A stretch of DNA of 64,000 nt from positions 30,963-94,962 of the forward strand of contig NZ_SNZH01000022.1 of NCBI RefSeq assembly GCF_004363655.1. The letters are read 5' to 3'. This document shows positions 53,442 to 61,233 of the stretch, piece after piece; position 1 is the stretch's first letter, and every line of letters begins with the position of its first letter. Under the pieces are notes generated by a model. It searched no databases and had not been told where the DNA came from. It saw nothing but the letters and a program-made list of their open reading frames with translations. A program made the translations under genes and the position numbers. The stretch is from Tahibacter aquaticus (lineage in GTDB: Bacteria > Pseudomonadota > Gammaproteobacteria > Xanthomonadales > Rhodanobacteraceae).

Positions 53442-54521
53442 ATGCTCGGAACCACGCGTTACCATGCCTCTCCCCGGCCGTTTGCCCAGCGCGAGCGCAT
53501 CGCCGTGCTGCTGCTCAATCTGGGCACTCCCGATGCGCCTACGCCGTCAGCCGTACGGCGCTACCTGGCGCAATTTCTGTCCGACCCCCGCGTGATCGAG
53601 CAGCCCCGCTGGCTGTGGTGGCCGGTACTGTATGGTGTGATCCTGCGACTGCGGCCGGCCCGGTCGGCGCGGGCCTATGCCAGCATCTGGAGCGAGGCGG
53701 GCTCGCCCTTGTTGGTGGAAAGCCGCAGGCTCGCCACGGCACTGGGCCATGTCGTGCGCGAGCGCGTTGGTGGTTGCATTACCGTAGAGCTCGCCATGAC
53801 CTACGGCCAGCCGGCGATCGATACGGCACTGCAGGGGCTGGTCGATCAGGGTATTGGCCGCGTACTGGTATTGCCGCTGTATCCACAGTATTCGGCCACG
53901 TCGACCGGCGCGGCCCTGGATGCACTGGCGGATGCGATCAAGCGCCTGCGCTGGCCGCCGGAATTCCGTACCGTCAACGACTACCACGACCAGCCGGCGC
54001 ATATCGAAGCGCTGGCGCGCAGCGTGGAAGCGCACTGGCAGCAACACGGGCGGGCCGAGCGTCTGCTGCTGTCGTTTCATGGTATTCCGCAGCGTTACGT
54101 CGCCGCCGGCGACCCATATGCGGCGCACTGCCAGGCGACGGCACGACTGCTCGCGGCGCGACTGGGCCTGGAGCAGGGGCAGCTGCTGGCGAGCTACCAG
54201 TCGCGCGTCGGCCGCGAGGAGTGGCTCAGGCCCTATACCGACGAGACACTGGTGGAGCTGGCGCGCAGCGGCGTGACGTCGGTGCAGCTGCTGTGTCCGG
54301 GCTTTGCCGTCGACTGCCTGGAAACACTGGAAGAAATCGGCGTGGAAAACCGCGAACGCTTTATCCATGCAGGCGGCAAACGCTACGAGTACATTGCGGC
54401 GCTCAACGACGGTGCTGGGCAGGTCGACGCGCTGCTGGCACTGGTCGAGCGTCACACCCGGGGCTGGATCGAATGGCCGGCTGCTGCGCAGAACGTTGCC
54501 ACGGTGCCGCATGCCGACTGA
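53442..54521 (+). CDS. hemH: Ferrochelatase
   Basis: 359 residues from ATG 53442, with GGGA upstream; the frame also runs back to a TTG with no site. Signatures are VLLLNLGTPDAPTPSAVRRYLAQFLSDPRVIE at the N-terminus, the iron-inserting His213 in LLSFHGIPQRYV, and GFAVDCLETLEEIG with the conserved glutamate. It inserts Fe2+ into protoporphyrin IX, the last step of haem synthesis. The downstream hydrolase overlaps it by 11 bases. Confidence 0.96.
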   Translation: MLGTTRYHASPRPFAQRERIAVLLLNLGTPDAPTPSAVRRYLAQFLSDPRVIEQPRWLWWPVLYGVILRLRPARSARAYASIWSEAGSPLLVESRRLATALGHVVRERVGGCITVELAMTYGQPAIDTALQGLVDQGIGRVLVLPLYPQYSATSTGAALDALADAIKRLRWPPEFRTVNDYHDQPAHIEALARSVEAHWQQHGRAERLLLSFHGIPQRYVAAGDPYAAHCQATARLLAARLGLEQGQLLASYQSRVGREEWLRPYTDETLVELARSGVTSVQLLCPGFAVDCLETLEEIGVENRERFIHAGGKRYEYIAALNDGAGQVDALLALVERHTRGWIEWPAAAQNVATVPHAD

Positions 54522-55362
54522 ACTGCAGATCGAACTGCCGCATCTGACCTTGGCGGCGCAAAGCTGGGGCGACAAGGCGCTGCCGCCGCTGCTGGCCATT
54601 CACGGCTGGCTGGACAATGCTGCGTCGTTCAATACGCTGGCTCCGATACTTTCCAAGTATTTCCATATTGTTGCAATTGACTTACCGGGCCACGGCCGCT
54701 CCGCGCATCGGCCGGCCGGCGGCTGGTATCACTACGTCGAATACCTGGCCGACATACAGGCCACTGTCGCGGCCCTGGGCTGGGCACGCTATTCCCTGCT
54801 CGGCCATTCGCTGGGCGGTGCCACGGCGAGCATCTTTGCCGCTGCGCAGCCGGCAGGCATCGAACGCTTGCTGTTGATCGAATCACTGGGGCCGCTGACT
54901 GCCGCGCCCGAAGCTGCGCTGGAACAATTGCGCCGCGGCCTGGACCAGCGCGCCGGCCTGGGCGGGAAATCCCTGCGCGTATTTGCCGATAGCCGATTGC
55001 CGATACACGCGCGCATGCAGGCCAACGATCTCAGCGAGGCCGCCGCTGCCGCCCTGGTCGAACGCGGCATCTGCGCGGTACCGGGCGGCTGGTCCTGGTC
55101 CAGCGACGCACGCCTGACCCTGGCTTCGCCGCAGCGCTATACCGAGGCGCAGATCCAGACCATCCTGCGCGGCATCGCCTGTCCGACCCTGGTGGTGCTG
55201 GCATCACCGGCGACCTCGTACCTGCCCGATGCGATGATGCAGGCGCGTGCGGCGTGCGTAGCGGACATCCGCCTGGTGCGTCTGCCGGGCAATCATCACT
55301 TGCACCTGGAAAAACCGGCGCCGGTGGCAGCGGAAATAACCGCGTTCTGCGGCTGGAGCTGA
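54511..55362 (+). CDS. Alpha/beta hydrolase
   Basis: 283 residues from ATG 54511, inside the 3' end of hemH. The fold is clear: LLAIHGWLDNAASFNTLAPIL carries the oxyanion HGW, AIDLPGHGRS follows, the nucleophile elbow is GHSLGG, and the late histidine is in LPGNHHLHLEKP. The acid residue is less certain. Substrate unknown; the overlap with hemH implies cotranscription only. Confidence 0.9.
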   Translation: MPTELQIELPHLTLAAQSWGDKALPPLLAIHGWLDNAASFNTLAPILSKYFHIVAIDLPGHGRSAHRPAGGWYHYVEYLADIQATVAALGWARYSLLGHSLGGATASIFAAAQPAGIERLLLIESLGPLTAAPEAALEQLRRGLDQRAGLGGKSLRVFADSRLPIHARMQANDLSEAAAAALVERGICAVPGGWSWSSDARLTLASPQRYTEAQIQTILRGIACPTLVVLASPATSYLPDAMMQARAACVADIRLVRLPGNHHLHLEKPAPVAAEITAFCGWS

Positions 55363-55363
55363 T

Positions 55364-55385
55364 GCCTCTGACGAGAGGCTTTGGC
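55364..55385 (+). terminator. Weak hairpin after the alpha/beta hydrolase gene
   Basis: GCCTCT-GACG-AGAGGC begins just after the stop codon and is followed by TTTGG. The stem is only six base pairs, so this is a tentative terminator between convergent genes. Confidence 0.35.
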
Positions 55386-55399
55386 ACGGTGCAAGCGTT

Positions 55400-56164
55400 T
55401 CAGCGCTCGCCGATCAGCCGCGACAGTTCGGCCTTGAGCGCGTGGCCTTTCTCGCGCAGCCAGTCACGCTGGTCTTTCCATTCCGGATAGAAGCTCGCAA
55501 CCAGGTTCCAATAGCGCGGCGAGTGGTTGCGGATTTTCAGGTGACACAGTTCGTGGATGACCACGTACTTGAGCGCAGCCGGCGGCGCCAGGGCCAGGGC
55601 CAGGTCGAGGGTCATGCAGTCGCGCGTGTCGAGGCTGCCCCAGAGGCTTTTCAGCGGACGTACGCGCACGGCCACCGGTGCCGCCTGCAGTTCGCCGGTA
55701 TAGCGCGCCAGCAGGCGCGAGACATCGCGCCGTATCTGCGCTTCGAGAAACGAGCGCAACAGCGCACGGGCCGCCGGCAGCGCGCGCTTGGACTGGTTGT
55801 GCGGCAGGGTCAGCACCAGCTTGTCGCCTTCCTGGGCAATGCTGGGATAGGCGCCTTCGCGCCAGACCATCTGGGTGGTTTCGCCGCGCAGCGGAATCAG
55901 CGTCGGCGCACCCGGCAGCAGCGGCGGCGGGCCTGAGCCGTCCAGCTGCAGCTGATCGAGCTTGCGTTCCAGCCAGTCCACATGTTTGCGCAGAAACGCA
56001 AACACCTGGGCCGGATGCGTGCCTTCGGGATAAGACAGGCGCGCGCCGTTCGAGGTCACGGTCAAGCGCAGGCGGCGTGCCTGGGGATGGGCCTTTTTCA
56101 GCACCTTGATCGTCTCCCCGTTCGGGGTGGACAGTTCCAGGTAGTGGTTTTCTTCCGGGCTCAT
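55400..56164 (-). CDS. YgjP/SprT-like metallopeptidase (DUF45)
   Basis: 254 residues from the ATG at 56164. N-terminal strands (IKVLKKAHPQARRLRLTVTSNGARLSYP) lead to the zincin core LKSLWGSLDTRDCMTLDLALALAPPAALKYVVIHELCHLKIRNHSPRYWNLV. HELCH gives the zinc-binding histidines and catalytic Glu, with a third His in RNHSPRYW. The family is linked to the type I restriction-associated or housekeeping YgjP group; no restriction genes are nearby. Likely cytosolic. Confidence 0.9.
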   Translation of the reverse strand: MSPEENHYLELSTPNGETIKVLKKAHPQARRLRLTVTSNGARLSYPEGTHPAQVFAFLRKHVDWLERKLDQLQLDGSGPPPLLPGAPTLIPLRGETTQMVWREGAYPSIAQEGDKLVLTLPHNQSKRALPAARALLRSFLEAQIRRDVSRLLARYTGELQAAPVAVRVRPLKSLWGSLDTRDCMTLDLALALAPPAALKYVVIHELCHLKIRNHSPRYWNLVASFYPEWKDQRDWLREKGHALKAELSRLIGER

Positions 56165-56290
56165 GCCTGTTCCTCGCGCATCCGCTGGCCTTGCGGCGCG
56201 GAGTGGTCAAACGGCGTTTCCCTTTGCCTTGCGCCAGCGCTGCCGGGGCGGCGCTGGCGTTTCCTGTCATCAGTGTGCAACCGCGGTATT

Positions 56291-57205
56291 TCAGCGATCT
56301 GTCGGCCGCGGCAGCTTGAACCACTCGTCGAGCTTGCCCAGCAGGCGCTCGACTTCCAGCGTCATCAGCGCCATGCGCGAGTCGAGCTCGGCGGCGGCCG
56401 AATCGGCGTCGGTCTCGTTCAGCTCGTCCAGTACCTGGTCGAGGAAGCGCAGCTTGCGGATGACGAGGTCTTCGCCAAGCACCAGGCTGATACGGTCGTC
56501 GAAGGTAAGGCCAAGCTGGTACACCTGCTTGCCGGTCTTGAGGTGCTCGCGCACCTCGTCGGTTTCAAGGTCCTGGCGACGGCAGCGTACGATCGCGCCG
56601 GACTCTGCCGGGTCGCGCAATTCGCATTCGTCCGCCAGGGTCAGGCCGGCCGGTAGCTTGCCACTAACCACCCAGTCCGTCATCAGGGTGCGCGGCGACT
56701 CTTCCGGCGCCATCGGCGTGGCTGGGAAGCTGCCGACGGCCTCGCGCAATTCCGAGAGGGCTTCTTCTGCCGATTTGCGGCTGGACGTGTCGACGACCAG
56801 CCAGCCGTTCTTCAGGTCGACATAGGCCAGCATGCGGTAAGGCTTGACGAAGGCGCGGGGCAGGAAATCGGTGAGGATCTCGTCCTTCATCCGCTTGCGT
56901 TCCTTGGCGCCAACGCGCCGGCCCTGTTCCTCGGTGATTTTCTGCAGGCGTGCCGACAGCTCCTCGTTGACTACCGAGCCCGGCAGCAGCTTGTCCTCGC
57001 CGCCCAGGGCGACCAGGGCGTAGTGCGCCACCTTGTGCACCAGCACCTCGGCGTTGCGTCCGTGTGGCGAGACGAAGCCACGCGTGGACTGCTCCAGCGG
57101 ACCACAGGGGCGCAGGCGTTTTTGTTCCAGCTGGGTGTCCAGCTCGGCCAGGGATTCGGCCATGGCTTCGGAGAAACGGAACAGACTCAAGTTGCGAAAG
57201 AACAT
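56291..57205 (-). CDS. rdgC: Recombination-associated protein RdgC
   Basis: 304 residues from the ATG at 57205, with AGGAA seven bases upstream. The sequence is full-length for the family (~300): MFFRNLSLFRF, RPCGPLEQSTRGFVSPHGR, PYRMLAYVDLKNGWLVVDTSSRKSAEE and LRFLDQVLDEL are all recognisable. RdgC forms a ring on double-stranded DNA and restrains RecA. It is followed on the minus strand by the metallopeptidase gene. Confidence 0.96.
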   Translation of the reverse strand: MFFRNLSLFRFSEAMAESLAELDTQLEQKRLRPCGPLEQSTRGFVSPHGRNAEVLVHKVAHYALVALGGEDKLLPGSVVNEELSARLQKITEEQGRRVGAKERKRMKDEILTDFLPRAFVKPYRMLAYVDLKNGWLVVDTSSRKSAEEALSELREAVGSFPATPMAPEESPRTLMTDWVVSGKLPAGLTLADECELRDPAESGAIVRCRRQDLETDEVREHLKTGKQVYQLGLTFDDRISLVLGEDLVIRKLRFLDQVLDELNETDADSAAAELDSRMALMTLEVERLLGKLDEWFKLPRPTDR

Positions 57206-57277
57206 GAAATTCCTGGTCGGGCCTCGGGCCCGGCAATGCGTGAAAAGGAACTCGACGGCGCGGACCGGCCGCGCAAG

Positions 57278-58153
57278 CTAGCTGGCGGCAGTCTCAACCT
57301 CTGCGACGGCCGCTTCGCCGCGTAGCCAGTCCGCGGCCGAGAGGCGGGCGTCGCCGCGGCTGCCCAGGCCGGCGAAATCGAACAGATTGCGATCGGCCAG
57401 CTGCGAGGGCGAAACGTCGCCGATGGCGCGGAAGACATTCTCGACGCGGCCCGGATATTGCCGCTCCCATTCGCCCAGCATGGACTTGATCGCCTTGCGC
57501 TGCAGGTTTTCCTGCGAGCCGCACAGGTTGCAGGGCATGATCGGAAACCTTTTCAGTGCGGCGTAGCCGGCAATGTCGTCCTCGCGGCAATAGGCCAGCG
57601 GCCGTATCACCACGTTGCGCCCGTCGTCGGATCTGAGTTTGGGCGGCATGGCCTTGAGCTTGGCCTGGTGGAACAGGTTCAGGAACAGCGTTTCGACGAT
57701 GTCGTCGCGATGGTGGCCCAGTGCGATCTTGCTGAAGCCCTGGGCGAAGGCATGGTCGTACAGATTGCCCCGGCGCAGGCGCGAGCACAGGCTGCACATG
57801 GTGCGGCCTTCGGGCACTACGCGCTTGACCACGCTGTAGGTGTCCTGCTGCAGGATGGTGAACGGCATGCCGATGGACCGGAGATAGCGCGGCAGCGTGT
57901 CCGGGTCGTAGCCCGGCTGTTTCTGGTCCAGGTGTACTGCATGCAGTTCGAAATCCACCGGGGCCTTGGCCTGCAGCTGGCTCAGCAGGTCAAGCAGGGT
58001 ATACGAGTCTTTGCCGCCGGAAAGGCAGACCATGATGCGGTCGCCCGGCTCGATCATCTGGTAGTCGGCAATCGCCTGGCCAACCTGGCGGCGCAGCCGC
58101 TTGTTCAGCTTGTTGGCGTTGATTTCCTGTTGACGGACGGCGGCGGGGCTCAT
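57278..58153 (-). CDS. ttcA: tRNA 2-thiocytidine synthetase TtcA
   Basis: 291 residues from the ATG at 58153. The PP-loop SGGKDS occupies residues 45-50. The cluster-binding cysteines are present as CSLC (Cys120, Cys123) and, later, in MPCNLCGSQ. TtcA thiolates cytidine 32 of certain tRNAs with an iron-sulphur cluster and ATP. It ends 72 bases before rdgC on the same strand, so the two may be cotranscribed. Confidence 0.95.
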   Translation of the reverse strand: MSPAAVRQQEINANKLNKRLRRQVGQAIADYQMIEPGDRIMVCLSGGKDSYTLLDLLSQLQAKAPVDFELHAVHLDQKQPGYDPDTLPRYLRSIGMPFTILQQDTYSVVKRVVPEGRTMCSLCSRLRRGNLYDHAFAQGFSKIALGHHRDDIVETLFLNLFHQAKLKAMPPKLRSDDGRNVVIRPLAYCREDDIAGYAALKRFPIMPCNLCGSQENLQRKAIKSMLGEWERQYPGRVENVFRAIGDVSPSQLADRNLFDFAGLGSRGDARLSAADWLRGEAAVAEVETAAS

Positions 58154-58442
58154 GGTCGTGGCGCAGCGATGAAGGCGGCGATTGTAGCAGCGCCGCCCCG
58201 CCCCGCCCGATGCGCCAAGGCCGGTACGACGCCGGCATCTCGCCTCGCGTCGCCCTTGTGCCGGCGCGCGGAAAAGGGGACGCCGGTTACCGTCGCCGGG
58301 TGCGCCAGGAGCGGGCTGTCGCGCGGCAGCCCGCATCAGTAGCCGGTTCGGTTCGCCGCCCGGCCAGGGCACCGTCGGCCGATGCTCTACGAGCCGCTGC
58401 CCAAGCCCGCTACACTCGCCCGACTCCCCACGCCACGCACCG

Positions 58443-58649
58443 ATGCTCAACCACGATCCCGCCGAAATCACCCGTCAGCTGATCGAACTGCGTATCGAGC
58501 ACCGCGATCTCGACGCAGCCATCCTGCTTCTTTCGGCCACCAATGCGGCCGACGAGCTACAGCTGAAGCGCCTGAAGAAACGCAAGCTGCGCCTGAAGGA
58601 CATGATTGCCTATCTGGAAAGCCAGCTGATCCCCGATCAGCCGGCTTGA
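58443..58649 (+). CDS. YdcH-like DUF465 protein, 68 aa
   Basis: [27 protein letters not shown] begins the DUF465 pattern, with the characteristic [19 protein letters not shown] helix. It is an all-helical small basic protein of unknown role. A TACACT -10-like box lies at 58411-58416. Its last 13 bases overlap the convergent antiporter gene. Confidence 0.88.
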   Translation: MLNHDPAEITRQLIELRIEHRDLDAAILLLSATNAADELQLKRLKKRKLRLKDMIAYLESQLIPDQPA

Positions 58650-59971
58650 CTAGCCAGCCCCGGCTGGCCCGGCTGCCCGGCACGCCGCGGCAGGCCCAGC
58701 GCGATCGAGGCGAGGGCGACCAGGGCCAGTAGCCAGCCGTAGTGCACCGTGCCGACCAGCTGCAGCGGCGACGCCTTGGCGATAGAGGCGGCCAGCAGAA
58801 TCTGCGCGCCATACGGCAATACGCTCTGGGTAACGCAGGCAAAGACGTCGAGCAGGCTGGCGCTGCGGGCCGGGCTCACGCCGTGACGCTCGGCAATCTC
58901 CCGCGCGGTGTTACCGCTGATCAGCAAGGCCACAGTGTTGTTGGCGGTAAACACGTCAGTCACCGTAGCCACGGCGGCGATGGAGAACTCGCCGCTGCGC
59001 CGTCCGCTGCCGCCAGCGAGCCGGGCGATGCGCGCGGCCAGCCAGGTCAGGCCACCCTGGGCGCGAACCAGCGCTGCCAGGCCGCCGATCAGCAGCGACA
59101 GCAGGGTGATCTCGAACATCCCTTCGAAGCCGGCATAAATATCGTTGCTGAACACCGCCAGCGAATAATCAGTCTTGAGCGCCAGGCCGAATGCGCCGGC
59201 CAGCAGCAGGCCAACACTGAGCACAATCAATACATCGATGCCGATCAGTGCCAGCACCAGTACCAGCAGATACGGCAGTGCCAGCCAGGGCGAAGCGGTG
59301 GCCGCCGGCGGCGGTGCGCTGCTGCTGGTGCCCAGCGCGGCCAGCAGTACCAGACAGGCGATGGCGGCTGGAATGGCCAGCCAGAAATTGGCGCGGAACT
59401 TGTCGCGCATGCTGGCGCCTTGCAGGCGCGAAGCCGCAATCGCGGTATCCGAGATCACCGACAGGTTGTCGCCGAACGTGGCGCCGCTGAGCACCGCGCC
59501 CAGCGCCAGCGCCGGTTCGATGCCGGCGGCTTCAGCCACGCCCAGTGCAATCGGCGCCACCGCCGCGATCGTGCCCATCGACGTGCCCATGGCCAGTGCC
59601 ACGAAACCAGCGACCAGGAACAGGCCGGGCAAGGCCAGCCACGACGGGATAGCCGACAGCGTAAGGTAGACCACCGCATCCACGCCGCCGATGGCCTTGC
59701 TCACCGCGGCGAAGGCGCCGGCCAGCAGGAAGATCAGGCACATCAGCATCACATCGCTGTTGCCCATGCCGGCGAGGAACGTGTCCAGCGGCTTGCTGCG
59801 CCGGCCCAGCCACAGCGCCAGCGCAATGGCCGGCAGAATCGCGATGGGCGCACGCAGCTGATAGAAAGCGTCTACATGACCCAGTGCGGTGAACCACAGG
59901 CCGACACCGAGAAACAGCGACAGAAACAGGCCCAGCGGCAATAGCGCCCGGGCCGAGGCGGGGGAAGTCAT
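58637..59971 (-). CDS. NhaC-type Na+/H+ antiporter family protein
   Basis: 444 residues from the ATG at 59971 (MTSPASARALLPLGLFLSLFLGVG). Around eleven hydrophobic helices are visible. Family blocks include ALAMGTSMGTIAAVAPIALGVA, GAVLSGATFGDNLSVISDTAIAASRLQ (the conserved FGDNLSPISDTT-like motif) and a C-terminal TNNTVALLISGNTAREIAE. Members exchange Na+ for H+ or an organic counter-ion; the substrate is not certain. It converges on and overlaps the YdcH-like gene. Confidence 0.88.
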   Translation of the reverse strand: MTSPASARALLPLGLFLSLFLGVGLWFTALGHVDAFYQLRAPIAILPAIALALWLGRRSKPLDTFLAGMGNSDVMLMCLIFLLAGAFAAVSKAIGGVDAVVYLTLSAIPSWLALPGLFLVAGFVALAMGTSMGTIAAVAPIALGVAEAAGIEPALALGAVLSGATFGDNLSVISDTAIAASRLQGASMRDKFRANFWLAIPAAIACLVLLAALGTSSSAPPPAATASPWLALPYLLVLVLALIGIDVLIVLSVGLLLAGAFGLALKTDYSLAVFSNDIYAGFEGMFEITLLSLLIGGLAALVRAQGGLTWLAARIARLAGGSGRRSGEFSIAAVATVTDVFTANNTVALLISGNTAREIAERHGVSPARSASLLDVFACVTQSVLPYGAQILLAASIAKASPLQLVGTVHYGWLLALVALASIALGLPRRAGQPGQPGLASQAG

Positions 59972-61233
59972 GTTAGGTCCAGAAAGTGGGCGCAATGCGC
60001 CGTGCTGCATAGCAGCATAGACGGCCATACGGCTACACCGAAATGCTCAGCGGACCCACGCATATTCCTTTGGCGAATATACGGCCTGCCCGCTACTGCG
60101 CACTAGCTGGTCTGCCGCCCCGACGCTTGCTCTCCGTTCGCGCAGTGGTGTCTTCATTCGCTGAAATCCTGCTCGACGCGTTGCGGTATCGCCATGCGCG
60201 CCGCGTAGCGCGCATCGGCGCGGCTGCTCACGTCGTGCGCCGCCGCGCCGATTCCAGTCTGCTGGGATTTGCGGCGCTGTCTGTCCCCGCTCGGCCGCAT
60301 GCGAAGCTCGCGCGGCGGGCGTGGGGGCGGAGAAATACCCAAAGTTCTTGAGTTTTTCCCTCACGGCGGCATGAGGGACATCCATGCGATTCGGCATTTG
60401 TCGAAAACTTCATCTAATTTTTGAACAGTGTTATCGAAAAAGATCGCGGTACCGTCTGGAGTGCCGGCGCGGCTTCGCCTTTCCGGCGATGTTCTGCGGC
60501 ATGACGTCACGTGGCCGGCAGTCTGGACCTGTATGCCACCTTCGCCCTCGGACCGATTCGGTGCCGGGCATGCGTTGATTCGTTCACTGCGTCGTGCATT
60601 TCACCGTTGTTTGGCCGTTGCGCTTATGCAGACCGCCGAACATTCGTCCGGCGTATCGACAAAATAGTGGCTTCAATTTTCCATTCTATAGCGAATGGAT
60701 TTGGCGAAAATGCCGAAAATCAATAGAAATCGAAAGGAATTCGACAAATATTCGCTCGCGAATTGAAACTTTAGATGCGTACGCAAGCGGATGTATTGTT
60801 TCGACTGTTACGCTGCCCTTCCATTCGCGTAGCCGATTTCCATTTGTTGAGAAATTGTGCGCGAACGAATGCAGTGACGGCAGATTCTTGAGGGGCTCTC
60901 GGGATCGAAGGCATCGACGACGGCGTTGCGCATCAGGTAGACCCGCGCCGGGAATACCGGTGCCACACGCCGTGTTGAGGGCCGTTGTTCGGTTCGTGGG
61001 CGCCGGGCGTCGTGCAGTCAATTCGCGGCAAGCCGGTTTCACGGCCCTATTTCGCCGCCGGGCATTCGGAAGTCGGCAAGCAATGTACGCACGTTTACAG
61101 CAAGCGATGGCGTCACGGCCATGTCGTCGGGACATGTTCGGCGTGACCTAAAGGGGTTTAGCTGCGGTCTTGATCGCTCTTTGCGGGTTCATGGCTGTGC
61201 TCTATCCCATCTATGCCGGTGGAGACTTTGTAA
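59972..61233. other. 1.26-kb non-coding region, AT-rich in part
   Basis: No frame here looks coding. From ~60370 to ~60880 the sequence is clearly richer in A+T than its surroundings, including a stretch with many AAAT/TTTC words at 60660-60790. A 7-bp inverted repeat TCCATTC-N6-GAATGGA lies at 60680-60699. The region ends at the ribosome binding site of the surface-protein gene. It may be a long leader/promoter region or the remnant of an inserted element. Confidence 0.55.

Noticed and set aside
60594..61151. 185-codon plus-strand and 149-codon minus-strand frames in the AT-rich region
   Set aside because: Neither has a ribosome binding site or protein-like composition, and they overlap each other on opposite strands.
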